From Hymenobacter arizonensis (lineage in GTDB: Bacteria > Bacteroidota > Bacteroidia > Cytophagales > Hymenobacteraceae): a stretch of 64,000 nt of DNA. The DNA lies in NCBI RefSeq assembly GCF_900115775.1, contig NZ_FOXS01000003.1, positions 62,001 to 126,000 of the forward strand, read 5' to 3'. The position numbers were made by a program, and so were the translations under genes. Shown here one piece after another: positions 49,929 through 59,777 of the stretch. A model generated the notes under the pieces. It saw nothing but the letters and a program-made list of their open reading frames with translations. It was not told where the DNA came from and did no database searches. Position 1 is the first letter of the stretch. Each line of letters starts with the position of its first letter.

Positions 49929-52076
49929 TTACAAGTTCTTGCCCAGCAGCATGAGCATAAACGCGTACTGCCGAGCCGTATCATCAATGGACTTAAAGCG
50001 GCCCGATGCCCCGCCGTGGCCGGCGCTCATGTCCGTATGCAGCAGCAATTGGTTCTTATCGGTTTTCAGGGCGCGCAGCTTGGCTACCCACTTGGCCGGC
50101 TCATAGTACTGCACCTGCGAATCGTAGAGGCCGGTCGTGACCAGCATATTGGGATAGGCCTGGGCCTTTACGTTGTCGTAGGGCGAGTACGAGAGCATGT
50201 AGTTGAAGTAGTCTTCATCGGCGGGGTTGCCCCACTGGTCGTACTCGCTGGTAGTGAGCGGTATGGTGGGGTCCGACATCGTCGTAACCACATCGACAAA
50301 CGGCACGACGGCAATCACGCCCTTATACAGGTCGGGGCGCATGTTCAGCACCGCGCCCATGAGCAGGCCGCCGGCGCTGCCACCCATAGCAAAGAGCTTA
50401 TCGGTGGCGGTGTACTGCTGCTTGGCTTTGCTGCCCGCCACCGTGGCTTCCTGAGGCTTGGTGAGGTAGAGCGAACAGTCGATGAAGTCGTTGAAGCTGT
50501 TCTTCTTATTTAGCATGCGACCATTCTCAAACCACTGCCGCCCCATTTCCTGCCCTCCGCGAATATTGCAGAGCGCATAGACGAAACCCTGGTTCAGCAA
50601 ACTCAGGCGAGCGGCGCTGAACGTGGGGTCCTGCGAAGCGCCGTAAGAGCCGTAGGCATACTGCAGCAGCGGTGCCGTGCCGTCCAGCTTTGTGCCCTTC
50701 TTGTACACTAAGGACATGGGAATGAAGACATTGTCACGCGATTTTACGAAAATGCGCTCCGTCACGTAGTCCCGCTTGTTGAAGCCGCCTAGCACCGGCT
50801 GCTCCTTGAGCAGGGTGCTGGTGCGCGTGCTCATGTCGTATTCAAATATGGAGGCCGGCGTGGTCAGCGAGGTGTAGTTGTAGCGCAGCAGGGGAGTGTC
50901 TTGTTCCGCGTTGGTGCCGATGGTGGCCGTGTAAGCCGGCTCCTCAAACGGGAGGTAATGCTCCTGCTTGTCTTTGAAGCTCACTACGTGTAGCTGGCGC
51001 AGGCCGCCTTTGCGCTCGTTCAGCACCAGGTATTCACGAAAAAGCGCGAAGTTGTCAAGGAAAATTTCGGGGTGGCGGGTAATGGCATCGCGCCAGGATG
51101 CTTTGGCAGTATTGATTACGGGCGTCACCATGAGGCGGTAATTGGGCGCCTCCCAGTTGGTGCGCACGTAGAACTTGTCGCCCAGGTGCTCTACGTGGTA
51201 GAGGTGGTCTTTCTCCCGGCGCAAAAACGTGTTGAACTTAGCCGTCGGGGTCAGGGCATCGATGTAACGGTATTCGGATGACAACGAACTGGTCAGCTCA
51301 ATAGCCACGTACTTCCGCGATTTCGAGCGGCTCACACGCACGTTGAACGTGTTGTCGTGCTCCTCATACACCACGGCATCGGTTTTAGGGTCAGTGCCCA
51401 CCGTGTGCCGGTATACCTGGTAGGGCAGCAGGGTGGTTACATCTTTTTTAGTGTAGAAAACCGTCTTGTTGTCGGCGGCCCACACCACTTCGCCCCCGGT
51501 ATTGGCAATGCGCTCCGGAAAGAGTTGGCCCGTGAGCAGGTTCTTAAACCGCAGCGTGTAGAGGCGCCGGCTAACGGTATCAGCGGTGAAAGCCAACAGC
51601 TGGTTGTTGTCGCTCACAGACCAGTCGCCAATTTGAAAATAGGGGCGGCCTGTGCCCATTTCATCCCCGTTTAGCAGGACTTCTTCCGATTCAATGGTGG
51701 CGCCCTTCTTGCGGCAGTAAATGGGGTATTCGCTGCCGAACTCAAAGCGGGTATAGTAATAGTAGCCATTGTCGCGATACGGCATCGACGCATCTTCCTG
51801 CTTGATGCGCCCTTTTATTTCTGCAACCAGCTTCTTTTGCGTAGCCTGGGCACCAGCCATCTGCTTCTCAAAATAAGCATTTTCCGCGTTCAGATACTTC
51901 AGTACTTCCGCATTGGTAGGCTGGTTTAGCCAATAGTAATTGTCGGTGCGCGTGACGCCAAAATTGGTAAACACTTTGGGCTTAATAGGCGCTACCGGTG
52001 CCAATTGCGCCAATGCGCTACCACTGAGCAGGGCCATACTAACTCCAGCCAAGATTGCCTTGTGCAGAAAATTCAT
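49929..52076 (-). CDS. Secreted prolyl oligopeptidase family (S9A, PtrB-like)
   Basis: A 715-residue exported serine peptidase. Signal peptide about 1-23 (ends ALAQ). Residues of about 60-430 form the beta-propeller (MPYRDNGYYYYTRFEFGSEY, FYTKKDVTTLLPYQVYRH). The catalytic domain has YGSYGASQDPTFSAARLSLL (about 490), IRGGQEMGRQW and the nucleophile motif FAMGGSAGGLLMGAV (Ser about 572), Asp in TTGLYDSQVQ (about 660) and His in DMSAGHGGASGR (about 692). It most resembles oligopeptidase B rather than strict prolyl endopeptidase. The Met at 52076 begins the signal peptide. Confidence 0.92.
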   Translation of the reverse strand: MNFLHKAILAGVSMALLSGSALAQLAPVAPIKPKVFTNFGVTRTDNYYWLNQPTNAEVLKYLNAENAYFEKQMAGAQATQKKLVAEIKGRIKQEDASMPYRDNGYYYYTRFEFGSEYPIYCRKKGATIESEEVLLNGDEMGTGRPYFQIGDWSVSDNNQLLAFTADTVSRRLYTLRFKNLLTGQLFPERIANTGGEVVWAADNKTVFYTKKDVTTLLPYQVYRHTVGTDPKTDAVVYEEHDNTFNVRVSRSKSRKYVAIELTSSLSSEYRYIDALTPTAKFNTFLRREKDHLYHVEHLGDKFYVRTNWEAPNYRLMVTPVINTAKASWRDAITRHPEIFLDNFALFREYLVLNERKGGLRQLHVVSFKDKQEHYLPFEEPAYTATIGTNAEQDTPLLRYNYTSLTTPASIFEYDMSTRTSTLLKEQPVLGGFNKRDYVTERIFVKSRDNVFIPMSLVYKKGTKLDGTAPLLQYAYGSYGASQDPTFSAARLSLLNQGFVYALCNIRGGQEMGRQWFENGRMLNKKNSFNDFIDCSLYLTKPQEATVAGSKAKQQYTATDKLFAMGGSAGGLLMGAVLNMRPDLYKGVIAVVPFVDVVTTMSDPTIPLTTSEYDQWGNPADEDYFNYMLSYSPYDNVKAQAYPNMLVTTGLYDSQVQYYEPAKWVAKLRALKTDKNQLLLHTDMSAGHGGASGRFKSIDDTARQYAFMLMLLGKNL

Positions 52077-52148
52077 GATGAGAATTAGAATTGTTTCAAA
52101 TCGATTAAAATTGGTCAAAACCTAGACTCAAGGTAATAGATAAGCAAC

Positions 52149-52180
52149 AAAAAAAGCCGGTTCCATTGCTGGAACCGGCT
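52149..52180 (-). terminator. Terminator of clpC
   Basis: AGCCGGTTCCA / TGGAACCGGCT stem, loop TTGC; a T run follows on the minus strand, 42 nt after the clpC stop. Confidence 0.85.
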
Positions 52181-52221
52181 TCTTCTTTACTGCTCTTGCA
52201 AATGCAAGTGCTACAACTGAA

Positions 52222-54828
52222 TTACTTCTTCGAGTCCGTGTCGGGCGCTTCGGGCTTGTCGGCCGGACGCTCGTCACTCGCCAGGTTCTGGGCTTCGCCG
52301 CTCTTGCTCACCGCAAAAGTCAGCTCTTCCGCACCTTCCGCATAGTCGGCGGTGATCACGTCGCCGTGCACCACCTGCGCTTTCAGGATTTCCTCAGCAA
52401 TCGGGTCTTCGATGTACTTCTGGATGGCGCGGTTCAGCGGGCGAGCACCGTATTTCGGGTCGTAGCCTTTGTCGGCCACATAATCCTTGGCCGCTTCGGT
52501 CAGCTCGACACGGTAGCCTAGGGCCTGCACCCGCGAAAGGAGCTTGCTGAGGCTGATGTCGATGATTTTGTGAATGTCCTTCTTGTCGAGCGAGTTAAAG
52601 ACGATGACGTCATCCAAACGGTTCAGGAATTCGGGCGAGAAGGTCTTCTTCAGGGCGTTGGTGATGGTGCCCTTGGTCAGCTCGTCCATGTTGTCTTGGC
52701 GGGCCTTGGTGCCGAAGCCGATGCCGGCGCCGAAGTCCTGCAGGTCACGTGCCCCGATGTTCGAGGTCATGATGATGATGGTGTTCCGGAAGTCCACCTT
52801 GCGGCCGAGACCGTCGGTTAGGATACCGTCGTCCAGCACCTGCAGGAGCAGGTTATACACGTCCGGGTGAGCCTTCTCAATCTCGTCGAGCAGGATAACC
52901 GAGTACGGCTTGCGGCGGATTTTCTCCGTCAGCTGACCGCCCTCTTCGTAGCCCACGTAGCCGGGAGGCGCGCCAACCAGGCGCGATACGCTGAATTTCT
53001 CCATGTATTCCGACATGTCGACGCGCACCAGCGCATCTTCTTTGTCGAAGAGGTAAGTGGCAAGCACTTTGGCCAACTCCGTCTTACCTACACCAGTTGG
53101 GCCGAGGAATACGAACGAACCAATCGGCTTCTTGGGGTCCTTCAGGCCCACGCGAGTGCGCTGAATGGCTTTCACCAGTTGCTTGATGGCTTTGTCCTGG
53201 CCAATTACTTTGCCCTGCAGCTCCTCGTTCATGTTGAGGAGTTTCTGGCTTTCGTTCTGGGCCACGCGCGAAACGGGGATGCCGGTCATCATGGCGATAA
53301 CCTCGGCCACGTTCTCCTCTTTCACCGTGTAGCGCTTCTTTTTGGTCTCCTCTTCCCAGCTTTTCTTAGCGGTTTCGAGTTGGTCCAGAAGCTTCTTCTC
53401 GGTGTCGCGGAGCTTGGCGGCTTCCTCGTATTTCTGCGATTTCACCACGCGGTTCTTTTCGCCTTTGATGTTCTCAATCTGCTCTTCGAGCGTGAGAATG
53501 TCCTCGGGCACCACAATGTTGTTGATGTGCACGCGGGCACCGGCCTCATCGAGAATGTCGATGGCCTTGTCCGGCAGGAAACGGTCGCTCATGTAGCGGT
53601 CCGACAGCAATACGCACTGCTCAATGGCCTTGTCGGTGTACACCACGTGGTGGTGGTCCTGATACTTGTCCTTGATGTTGTGCAGGATTTCGATGGTCTC
53701 CTCGGGCGTGGTGGGGTCTACCATCACCATCTGGAAACGACGGGCCAGGGCGCCGTCTTTCTCGATGTACTGGCGGTACTCATCCAGCGTAGTGGCGCCG
53801 ATGCATTGAATCTCGCCGCGGGCCAAAGCCGGCTTGAACATGTTCGAAGCGTCGAGCGAGCCCGAAGCACCGCCGGCGCCCACGATGGTGTGCAGCTCGT
53901 CGATGAACAGAATCACGTCGGGCGATTTCTCCAGCTCGTTCATCACGGCCTTCATGCGCTCCTCAAACTGGCCGCGGTACTTGGTGCCGGCTACCAGCGA
54001 AGCCAGGTCCAGCGTAACAACGCGCTTGTTGAACAGCACGCGGCTCACTTTCTTCTGGATGATGCGCAGGGCGAGGCCTTCGGCAATGGCCGTTTTACCC
54101 ACGCCGGGCTCACCGATTAGAATCGGGTTGTTCTTTTTGCGGCGGCTCAGGATTTGGGCCACACGCTCAATTTCTTTTTCACGACCTACGATGGGGTCGA
54201 GCTTATCGTCTTCAGCCAGCTTGGTGAGGTCGCGGCCGAAGTTGTCGAGCACCGGAGTGCGCGATTTTTCGCCGGGCTTCTTGGCGGCTGCGCTGCCGGA
54301 GCTGCCGCGCCCACCGGGGCCCGACGAGCCGAACAGCTTGTCGTTATCGTCGTCGTCGGTGTCCGGGCCGGCTTTGGGGCTCGGCGAGGCATTGCCGTGG
54401 TAGTCCAGCGAGTCGCGCACAGTTTCGTAGTTCACGTTAAACTTGGAAAGAATTTGAGAAGATATGTTGTCTTCGTCCCGCAGAATAGACAACAGCAGGT
54501 GTTCGGTGCCGATGATTTCGGACTTGAAGATTTTCGCCTCCAAGTAGGTTATTTTCAACACCTTCTCGGTCTGCTTCGTGAGCGGAATCGAGCCGGTGAT
54601 GCTAGTGCCCTGGGTCGCGGTGTTGCGCGTGGCCTGCTCCAACGAGAACTTAAGCTCGTCGATGCTCACGCCCAGCTTGCGCAGCAGGCCAAGGGCCGTG
54701 CCCTCCGCCTCGCGAATCATGCCGAGCAGCAAGTGCTCGGTGCCGATATAGTCGTGGCCGAGACGGATGGCCTCTTCCCGACTGAGGGAAATAACCTCTT
54801 TGACGCGGTTTGAGAATTTAGCTTCCAT
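52222..54828 (-). CDS. clpC: ATP-dependent Clp protease ATP-binding subunit ClpC
   Basis: An 868-residue AAA+ unfoldase that feeds proteins to ClpP. Clp_N repeats lie at about 1-145 ([40 protein letters not shown]). The first AAA domain has Walker [17 protein letters not shown] (about 240) and Walker [15 protein letters not shown] (about 308). A UVR-type middle segment ([20 protein letters not shown]) marks ClpC rather than ClpA. The second AAA domain has Walker [13 protein letters not shown] (about 578) and Walker [15 protein letters not shown] (about 650). An acidic linker contains [15 protein letters not shown]. The IGF-like GIGFG loop for ClpP docking is present (about 713). The start at 54828 fits a -7 box ending just upstream. 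Confidence 0.96.
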   Translation of the reverse strand: MEAKFSNRVKEVISLSREEAIRLGHDYIGTEHLLLGMIREAEGTALGLLRKLGVSIDELKFSLEQATRNTATQGTSITGSIPLTKQTEKVLKITYLEAKIFKSEIIGTEHLLLSILRDEDNISSQILSKFNVNYETVRDSLDYHGNASPSPKAGPDTDDDDNDKLFGSSGPGGRGSSGSAAAKKPGEKSRTPVLDNFGRDLTKLAEDDKLDPIVGREKEIERVAQILSRRKKNNPILIGEPGVGKTAIAEGLALRIIQKKVSRVLFNKRVVTLDLASLVAGTKYRGQFEERMKAVMNELEKSPDVILFIDELHTIVGAGGASGSLDASNMFKPALARGEIQCIGATTLDEYRQYIEKDGALARRFQMVMVDPTTPEETIEILHNIKDKYQDHHHVVYTDKAIEQCVLLSDRYMSDRFLPDKAIDILDEAGARVHINNIVVPEDILTLEEQIENIKGEKNRVVKSQKYEEAAKLRDTEKKLLDQLETAKKSWEEETKKKRYTVKEENVAEVIAMMTGIPVSRVAQNESQKLLNMNEELQGKVIGQDKAIKQLVKAIQRTRVGLKDPKKPIGSFVFLGPTGVGKTELAKVLATYLFDKEDALVRVDMSEYMEKFSVSRLVGAPPGYVGYEEGGQLTEKIRRKPYSVILLDEIEKAHPDVYNLLLQVLDDGILTDGLGRKVDFRNTIIIMTSNIGARDLQDFGAGIGFGTKARQDNMDELTKGTITNALKKTFSPEFLNRLDDVIVFNSLDKKDIHKIIDISLSKLLSRVQALGYRVELTEAAKDYVADKGYDPKYGARPLNRAIQKYIEDPIAEEILKAQVVHGDVITADYAEGAEELTFAVSKSGEAQNLASDERPADKPEAPDTDSKK

Positions 54829-54833
54829 GCCAA

Positions 54834-54841
54834 TAAACGTA
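54834..54841 (-). promoter_or_regulatory. -7 element TACGTTTA before clpC
   Basis: TAnnTTTA on the minus strand (last base A instead of G), 5 nt before the start codon; the -33 is not clear. If used, the leader is extremely short. Confidence 0.45.
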
Positions 54842-55008
54842 GTGAAAAATCAAATAGCCCCGCGTCGGGAATAATACACGCAAAACGGGTTGGGCCGATG
54901 TAGCTTGAAAACAAGCAGTCTCGGGCGAAGGTTCGGGCCGGTTACGACACGTAAGCACTTAATCTAACGTCAGCGGAAAAATACAGGTTACCTAAAAAAG
55001 GCAGTTTA

Positions 55009-55680
55009 CTATAAATAAGCGCCGGCTGCCGGGCCCTGCGAGAAAAGCAGGTCCAGAACACTTAGCCCAGGCTCAAAAGATGGGCCAAACACTTGGGGGT
55101 ACGGCCGCACCAGGGAATGGGCTGCCGGACTGTCAGGTTCTACCGCTTTTGAATTGGTCTTGGGTGTCAACCAGTCGCGCCGGTCGGCGATGAGTGATTG
55201 ACTATCAGTAAGACCAAATTTCTCGGAAGAAGGTTGCGTGGTGTAATTAGGAAGGTATTCCTCAGTGAGGTGCAGGGGCAGGGTCAGTCGGAAACAGCGC
55301 AGCAAAAGCTGGAGGAATTGCAGGTTCAGGTCGAAAAGCAAGGTAGGCTTTTGAATGTAAATGTCATGCAGGTAGTCCGCATAATATTCGAAGTACGGAC
55401 TGTTTCCGTAGGCGGTTTGGAGGGTGCGCCAGTGGCGGTGAATCCAGTTCTGGCGGTAATCAATTTCTATGGCTGACATACTGACCTTCCCGGCCCGGTT
55501 GCCATCGATGACCGGCACCGTGAGCGGCTGCACTCCCTGCGCCGTTCGGATGAGGCAGCGGTTGCGGTAGGTTTGCTTGCGGTAGTGCTCGTGGGCTTCC
55601 AGCAGGATGCCGTCGGCCCGAAGTAATTCGGCGAATAGCGCGGCAGGGGGGTGGTAGTGGAGCTCGGTTAATAGTATCAC
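55009..55680 (-). CDS. WbqC family protein
   Basis: 223 residues of the WbqC kind: an early ELHYHPPAALFAELLRADGI, then EAHEHYRKQTYRNRCLIRTA (about 28-47), QPLTVPVIDGNRAG, YRQNWIHRHWRTLQTAYGNS (about 76-95), PYFEYYADYLHDIYIQ and LLFDLNLQFLQLLL. WbqC proteins occur in O-antigen clusters, but their biochemistry is not established. Here it is alone next to an acyltransferase and a small exported protein on the other strand. No signal peptide. Confidence 0.85.
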   Translation of the reverse strand: MILLTELHYHPPAALFAELLRADGILLEAHEHYRKQTYRNRCLIRTAQGVQPLTVPVIDGNRAGKVSMSAIEIDYRQNWIHRHWRTLQTAYGNSPYFEYYADYLHDIYIQKPTLLFDLNLQFLQLLLRCFRLTLPLHLTEEYLPNYTTQPSSEKFGLTDSQSLIADRRDWLTPKTNSKAVEPDSPAAHSLVRPYPQVFGPSFEPGLSVLDLLFSQGPAAGAYL

Positions 55681-55871
55681 GGGATGAATAGAGTGGCGCA
55701 GGAAACTGCGCGTGGCGGGCGGTTTGGGCTGAAAGTTGCAACTGTTTGGCTAAGCCCGTCGCTTTGGGAGGACAGCAGTTGCTCCTAGCGTCCACTTAAG
55801 CCTGCTATTATGTTTCAGCAGCCCAAGCCAAAGCAAACGAAATCTGCCAGATATGCCAAGTTGCACCTCCT

Positions 55872-55879
55872 TACCTTTG
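55872..55879 (+). promoter_or_regulatory. Bacteroidota -7 element TACCTTTG
   Basis: Exact TAnnTTTG, 6 nt before the ATG at 55886. It supports that start over an upstream one at 55853, which would lie on the other side of the box. Confidence 0.6.
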
Positions 55880-55885
55880 CTTACC

Positions 55886-56761
55886 ATGTTAAGAAGCCCA
55901 GTTCTCGTTGTTTTTGCCCTGCTGCTGCATCTGGCGGCCTACGCGGGCCCGCCCCAGATTCTGATAGACGTGGCCCGTTTTCGCAACCTAAACAAGGTGG
56001 AGAAGGGCGCTGAAGTAGAAATCTACGTAACGGTGCCCACGCAGTCGCTCACCTACCGGCAGCGGGCGCCAAAATCGTTTCAGTCGGCGGCTATCGTCAC
56101 GCTGGAAGTGCTGAAAGCGGACGGCACGCCCGCCTACCGCGAAGTAGTGACACTGAAGCCCCCGGTGCTCAACGACACCACCATCGCCATCAAAAACCCA
56201 CAAAGCTTCCTAAAGAGAATTCTGCTGCCCGATGGCAAATACACCGTGCGCGGCACCGTGCGCGACCAATACCGCACCGCCAACGGTGAAACCACAGTAG
56301 AAAAGCCGCTGGTGCTGGAGGCCCCAGCGGGGCCGTTTTTCAGTGACATTGTGCTGCTGGCCCGGCCCGCGGCTCGTAGCGTGGGCGTCGATAACTTTTC
56401 GCGGGGCGGCTACCGGCTCACGCGCACGCCGGGCAACGTGTACGCCCGGGGCACCGAAAATATCTTCTTTTATACTGAGCTTCATAACGCGCCCACCGGC
56501 CAGCCCCTGCGCGTGCATTACCACCTCACCACTCCCGACGGTTCGGCCGCCGATGCTGACGCTGTCCTCAATGCCCAAAGCGGGCGTCCTACCGCCGTGG
56601 CGGGCCAGTTGCCGTTGGGCCCGCTGCCGGATGGGCCTTTTACCTTGTTTATAGAAGTGTATGGCGGGCCGGGCAATAAAACGCTGCTTACTGGCCACCG
56701 GGTCATTGGTGAGCGAAACTCTCCGGAATACGCGCCGGCGGGCGCCGCCGTGCCCCGATGA
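55886..56761 (+). CDS. Exported beta-rich protein, unknown
   Basis: 291 residues; signal peptide (VLVVFALLLHLAAYAG). The mature part looks like two or three Ig-like beta domains: ILIDVARFRNLNKVEKGAEV, VTLKPPVLNDTTIAIKNPQS, SFLKRILLPDGKYTVRGTVR and GTENIFFYTELHNAPTG. No enzyme motifs. Probably periplasmic or surface-exposed. It overlaps the next gene in an ATGA, so it is translationally linked to the LpxL-like acyltransferase, which suggests a joint role in the cell envelope (inference). Confidence 0.72.
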   Translation: MLRSPVLVVFALLLHLAAYAGPPQILIDVARFRNLNKVEKGAEVEIYVTVPTQSLTYRQRAPKSFQSAAIVTLEVLKADGTPAYREVVTLKPPVLNDTTIAIKNPQSFLKRILLPDGKYTVRGTVRDQYRTANGETTVEKPLVLEAPAGPFFSDIVLLARPAARSVGVDNFSRGGYRLTRTPGNVYARGTENIFFYTELHNAPTGQPLRVHYHLTTPDGSAADADAVLNAQSGRPTAVAGQLPLGPLPDGPFTLFIEVYGGPGNKTLLTGHRVIGERNSPEYAPAGAAVPR

Positions 56762-57678
56762 GCAGTACAGTTAACGAGGCAAATACCCCGCTCACTTCCC
56801 GCTCTTATCCTTGGTATTACGAGCCGCTGCGTTGGGTGCTGCTGCGCGTGGCCCACCTGCCTTGGCCCGTGCTCTATGCAAAGGCGGAGATTATCTACTT
56901 CCTGCTAGCCTACGTGGTGCGCTACCGGTGGAAGGTGGTACGAACCAATCTGCAGAATTCTTTCCCCGAAAAATCTCCGGCTGAAATCGAGCGCATCGGC
57001 AAGGCGTTCTACCGGCACTTTTCTCAAGTGATGGTGGAGACGCTGAAGCTGGCCGTGATGCCCGATGCCGAGCTCAAACAGCGGGTGAACGTGCGTAACC
57101 CCGAAGTGCTGGAACGCTATTTCCAGGCCGGCCGCATGGCGCTGGGGCTTTCCTCGCACGCCGGCAACTGGGAGTGGGTGCTCACCTCGGGGGCCTTGTG
57201 GCTGTCGGCCGATGTGAGCGGGATTTACAAGCCGCTCAATAATCCGTTTTTCGAATACTTCATGACCTACCTGCGCACCCGAACGGGCGCCAGCCTCGTG
57301 CCCATGCGCGACACTTTGCGCCACATGGTGCAAAGCCGCGGTCAGAAACGAGTAGTGAGCTTGCTCTCGGACCAAGCGGCCGGGCCGGAAGACCGGCCCT
57401 ACTGGACTACGTTCATGAACCAGGACTCCGGCTTTTACACCAGCGCCGACCGGCTTGCGGCCAAGTTCAAGTGCCCGGTGGTGTACGTGAGCATCCGGCG
57501 GCTGCGGCGGGGCTACTACGAAATGGTGCTGACGGAGCTTTACGACGGCGACTCTCCCTTGCCCACCGACTCATATCCCATAACCGACGCCTTTGTGCGG
57601 CACCTGGAACAGGATATCCGGCGGTGGCCCGAGCAGTACCTCTGGACGCATCGCCGCTGGAAGCACAAGAGAACCTGA
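56758..57678 (+). CDS. Lipid A biosynthesis acyltransferase (LpxL/HtrB family)
   Basis: A 306-residue membrane-bound acyltransferase adding secondary acyl chains to lipid A, or a related acyl acceptor. It starts YEPLRWVLLRVAHLPWPVLY (membrane anchor about 22-52). The catalytic HX4E motif is SSHAGNWEWVL (His about 130, Glu about 135); downstream NNPFFEYFMTYLRTRTGASL, LLSDQAAGPEDRPYWTTFMN (about 203) and the terminal WPEQYLWTHRRWK (about 289) are family-typical. The ATGA overlap with the preceding exported protein is notable. A palindrome begins 3 nt after its stop. Confidence 0.9.
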   Translation: MSSTVNEANTPLTSRSYPWYYEPLRWVLLRVAHLPWPVLYAKAEIIYFLLAYVVRYRWKVVRTNLQNSFPEKSPAEIERIGKAFYRHFSQVMVETLKLAVMPDAELKQRVNVRNPEVLERYFQAGRMALGLSSHAGNWEWVLTSGALWLSADVSGIYKPLNNPFFEYFMTYLRTRTGASLVPMRDTLRHMVQSRGQKRVVSLLSDQAAGPEDRPYWTTFMNQDSGFYTSADRLAAKFKCPVVYVSIRRLRRGYYEMVLTELYDGDSPLPTDSYPITDAFVRHLEQDIRRWPEQYLWTHRRWKHKRT

Positions 57679-57680
57679 CG

Positions 57681-57846
57681 TGTCATTGCGAGCGTAGCGT
57701 GGCAATCCGTCCTGTTCTCCGCGAACAGCCTTGGAATGTGAAAAGTCCCGGCACCAGCGATGGCGTCGGGACTTTTTTTATGTATCACAACTTAAGTGTT
57801 GGTCGCGGAGAACAGGACGGATTGCCGCGCTGCGCTCGCAATGACA
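57681..57846. repeat. Intergenic palindrome, GTCATTGCGAG type, 46-bp arms
   Basis: Arms 57681-57726 and 57801-57846 match at 43 of 46 positions, core GTCATTGCGAGCG(T/C)AGCG then GGCAATCCGTCCTGTTCTCC. The loop contains a terminator hairpin. It lies between convergent acyltransferase and TsaC genes, 2 nt from one stop and 6 nt from the other. Confidence 0.94.
57741..57776. terminator. Terminator in the loop of the palindrome
   Basis: AAAAGTCCCG ... CGGGACTTTT stem with a further GCACCA / TGGCG part, then TTTTT. It serves the acyltransferase gene (plus strand); the A run on the other side may serve TsaC. Confidence 0.78.
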
Positions 57847-57852
57847 CAGAAA

Positions 57853-58485
57853 TTACAAGTATTGCTCGATGTCGCCGGCGCCCTGGCGAATCAGGTCGAA
57901 GTCGTCGTTCGTGCAATCGACAATGGTGCTGGGCACATTGCCGCCGAAGCCGCCGTCGATGACGAGGTCGACTAGGAGGCGGTACTTTTCAAAAATCAGG
58001 TCGGGGTCGGTTACGTATTCTTCGAGGGTGTTTTCATCCTCGCGCACGGAGGTGCTGACGATGGGGTTGCCCAGCTCTTTCACCAACTGCAGGATAATCT
58101 GGTTGTCGGGCACCCGAATGCCAACCGTTTTGCGCTTCACGCCGCCGAAGCGAGGCGCTTTGGGGCTGGCTTCGAAAATAAAAGTGAAGGGCCCGGGCAG
58201 GGCTTTCTTAATGACCTTGTAGGTGGAGGTGCTGATGCCGTGGGCGTAGTCGGAGATGTGCGACAGGTCGGAGCAGATGAAGCTCAGGTTAGCTTTCTCG
58301 GGGAAAAGCTTTTTGATGCGGCATACTTTTTCGACGGCCTTGGCATTGGTTACGTCGCAGCCGATGCCATAGACGGTGTCGGTGGGGTAAATAATCACTC
58401 CGCCCCGGCGTAGTACTTCAACTGCTTGCTGGATACGGCTATGAGGTGGGTTTTCGGGGTGAATGCGAAGGAGCGTGGCGGGCAT
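57853..58485 (-). CDS. Threonylcarbamoyl-AMP synthase (Sua5/YrdC/YciO type)
   Basis: A 210-residue enzyme of the Sua5/YrdC fold, making threonylcarbamoyl-AMP for t6A37 of ANN-decoding tRNAs. The N-terminal core reads VIIYPTDTVYGIGCDVTNAK (about 31-50), CRIKKLFPEKANLSFIC (about 56-72), PGPFTFIFEAS, VGIRVPDNQI (about 120) and STIVDCTNDD (about 189-198). There is no C-terminal Sua5 domain, so it is the short form. YciO-type relatives have an uncertain role, hence the caution about the exact name. Confidence 0.85.
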   Translation of the reverse strand: MPATLLRIHPENPPHSRIQQAVEVLRRGGVIIYPTDTVYGIGCDVTNAKAVEKVCRIKKLFPEKANLSFICSDLSHISDYAHGISTSTYKVIKKALPGPFTFIFEASPKAPRFGGVKRKTVGIRVPDNQIILQLVKELGNPIVSTSVREDENTLEEYVTDPDLIFEKYRLLVDLVIDGGFGGNVPSTIVDCTNDDFDLIRQGAGDIEQYL

Positions 58486-58652
58486 ATACTGAGTTGAGAA
58501 GTTGAAAACTTACGGCTTGCGAAGGTCGGCTACTGACGGGCTAGGGCAGCAACAAGCTTGCCGGCCGGGGCCGAAGGCGCGGGCAAGGTACTACGTCCGG
58601 CCGAAACGAAGCAACTACGGCGCAGCTTGTGGTTCACGCTAGCGGCCTTTCG

Positions 58653-58660
58653 TACTTTTG
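58653..58660 (+). promoter_or_regulatory. Bacteroidota -7 element TACTTTTG
   Basis: Exact TAnnTTTG with a TTG at 58627-58629 (23 nt upstream, somewhat wide). The ATG of mltG follows at 58693. Confidence 0.5.
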
Positions 58661-58692
58661 GTGCCGCCCCTCCCGATTCATTACAGCTTCAC

Positions 58693-59775
58693 ATGTCCCA
58701 GCCTGCCCAAAAGTCAATCCTCGAGCGCCGCGACCAATCCCTGAAACGCCGTCGGCGCTGGGCCACCGTGAGTGTCATTTTCACCCTCGGCCTGGTGTGC
58801 TTCTCCTACTATTTCTACCAGGTTTTCTTTACGGCCAATATCGAAACTAAGGGCAAACCGACCCACGTCATCATTCGCCGGGGCGAGGACTGGAAGAAAG
58901 CCCTGAAGACCATCGACGAAACTGGAGTGGTGGTCGACAAGCTGTCCTTGCACTTCGTAGCCAAGCTCATGAAGTACCCCGAGCACGTGAAGCCCGGCCG
59001 CTACGAGCTGAAGGAAGGCTACACCAACCGCCAGCTCGTCAACGTGCTAAAGGCTGGCCTGCAATCGCCACTTAAGCTCACCTTCACCAACGTGCGCCTA
59101 CGCGGCGAGTTGGCCGAGAAGCTCTCGAACCAAATCGATGCCCGGCCTACTCAAATCGACTCGCTGCTGAGCAGCCCCAGCTACACCCGTAGCCTGGGTT
59201 TCGACACCACCACCGTGCTTAGCATGTTCATCCCCAATACCTACGAACTGTATTGGAATACCTCCGCCACGAACCTGATGGAGCGGATGAAGAAGGAGTA
59301 CGAGAAGTTCTGGACACCCGCCCGCGACGCCCAGCGCGAAAAGCTCAACCTCACCCGGGCCCAGGTGAGCACGCTGGCCAGCATTGTGGAGGCCGAGCAG
59401 CAGCAGCACGCCGACGAGCGGCCCCGCATAGCCGGCGTGTACCTCAACCGCCTGAAAAAAGGCATGAAACTGCAGGCTGACCCTACGGTAGTATATGCCA
59501 ACCGCGACTTCACCATTAAGCGAGTGCTGAACGTACACCTGAAAAAAGACTCGCCCTACAACACCTATAAGTACGCCGGCCTGCCGCCCGGCCCCATCAA
59601 CCTGCCCAGCATTGCCAGCATCGACGCGGTGCTGAAGCCGGAGCAGCATAATTATATCTATTTCTGCGCCAAGGAAGACTTCAGCGGCTACCACGCCTTC
59701 GCTACCAACGAGCGGGACCACATTTTGAATGCCCGCCGCTACCAAGCTGAACTCACCCGGGCCGGCATTCGGTAA
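58693..59775 (+). CDS. mltG: Endolytic transglycosylase MltG
   Basis: A 360-residue inner-membrane enzyme cutting nascent peptidoglycan strands. Membrane segment at about 20-40 (VSVIFTLGLVCFSYYFYQVF), then a LysM-like part (about 55-110) with VIIRRGEDWKKALKTIDETG, and the catalytic YceG domain: LASIVEAEQQQHADERPRIA (catalytic Glu about residue 236), GVYLNRLKKGMKLQADPTVV, and the terminal GLPPGPINLPSIASIDAVL and NYIYFCAKEDFSGYHAFATN. The Met at 58693 is used because earlier codons, opening near 58558, would precede the -7 element. Confidence 0.93.
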   Translation: MSQPAQKSILERRDQSLKRRRRWATVSVIFTLGLVCFSYYFYQVFFTANIETKGKPTHVIIRRGEDWKKALKTIDETGVVVDKLSLHFVAKLMKYPEHVKPGRYELKEGYTNRQLVNVLKAGLQSPLKLTFTNVRLRGELAEKLSNQIDARPTQIDSLLSSPSYTRSLGFDTTTVLSMFIPNTYELYWNTSATNLMERMKKEYEKFWTPARDAQREKLNLTRAQVSTLASIVEAEQQQHADERPRIAGVYLNRLKKGMKLQADPTVVYANRDFTIKRVLNVHLKKDSPYNTYKYAGLPPGPINLPSIASIDAVLKPEQHNYIYFCAKEDFSGYHAFATNERDHILNARRYQAELTRAGIR

Positions 59776-59777
59776 CG

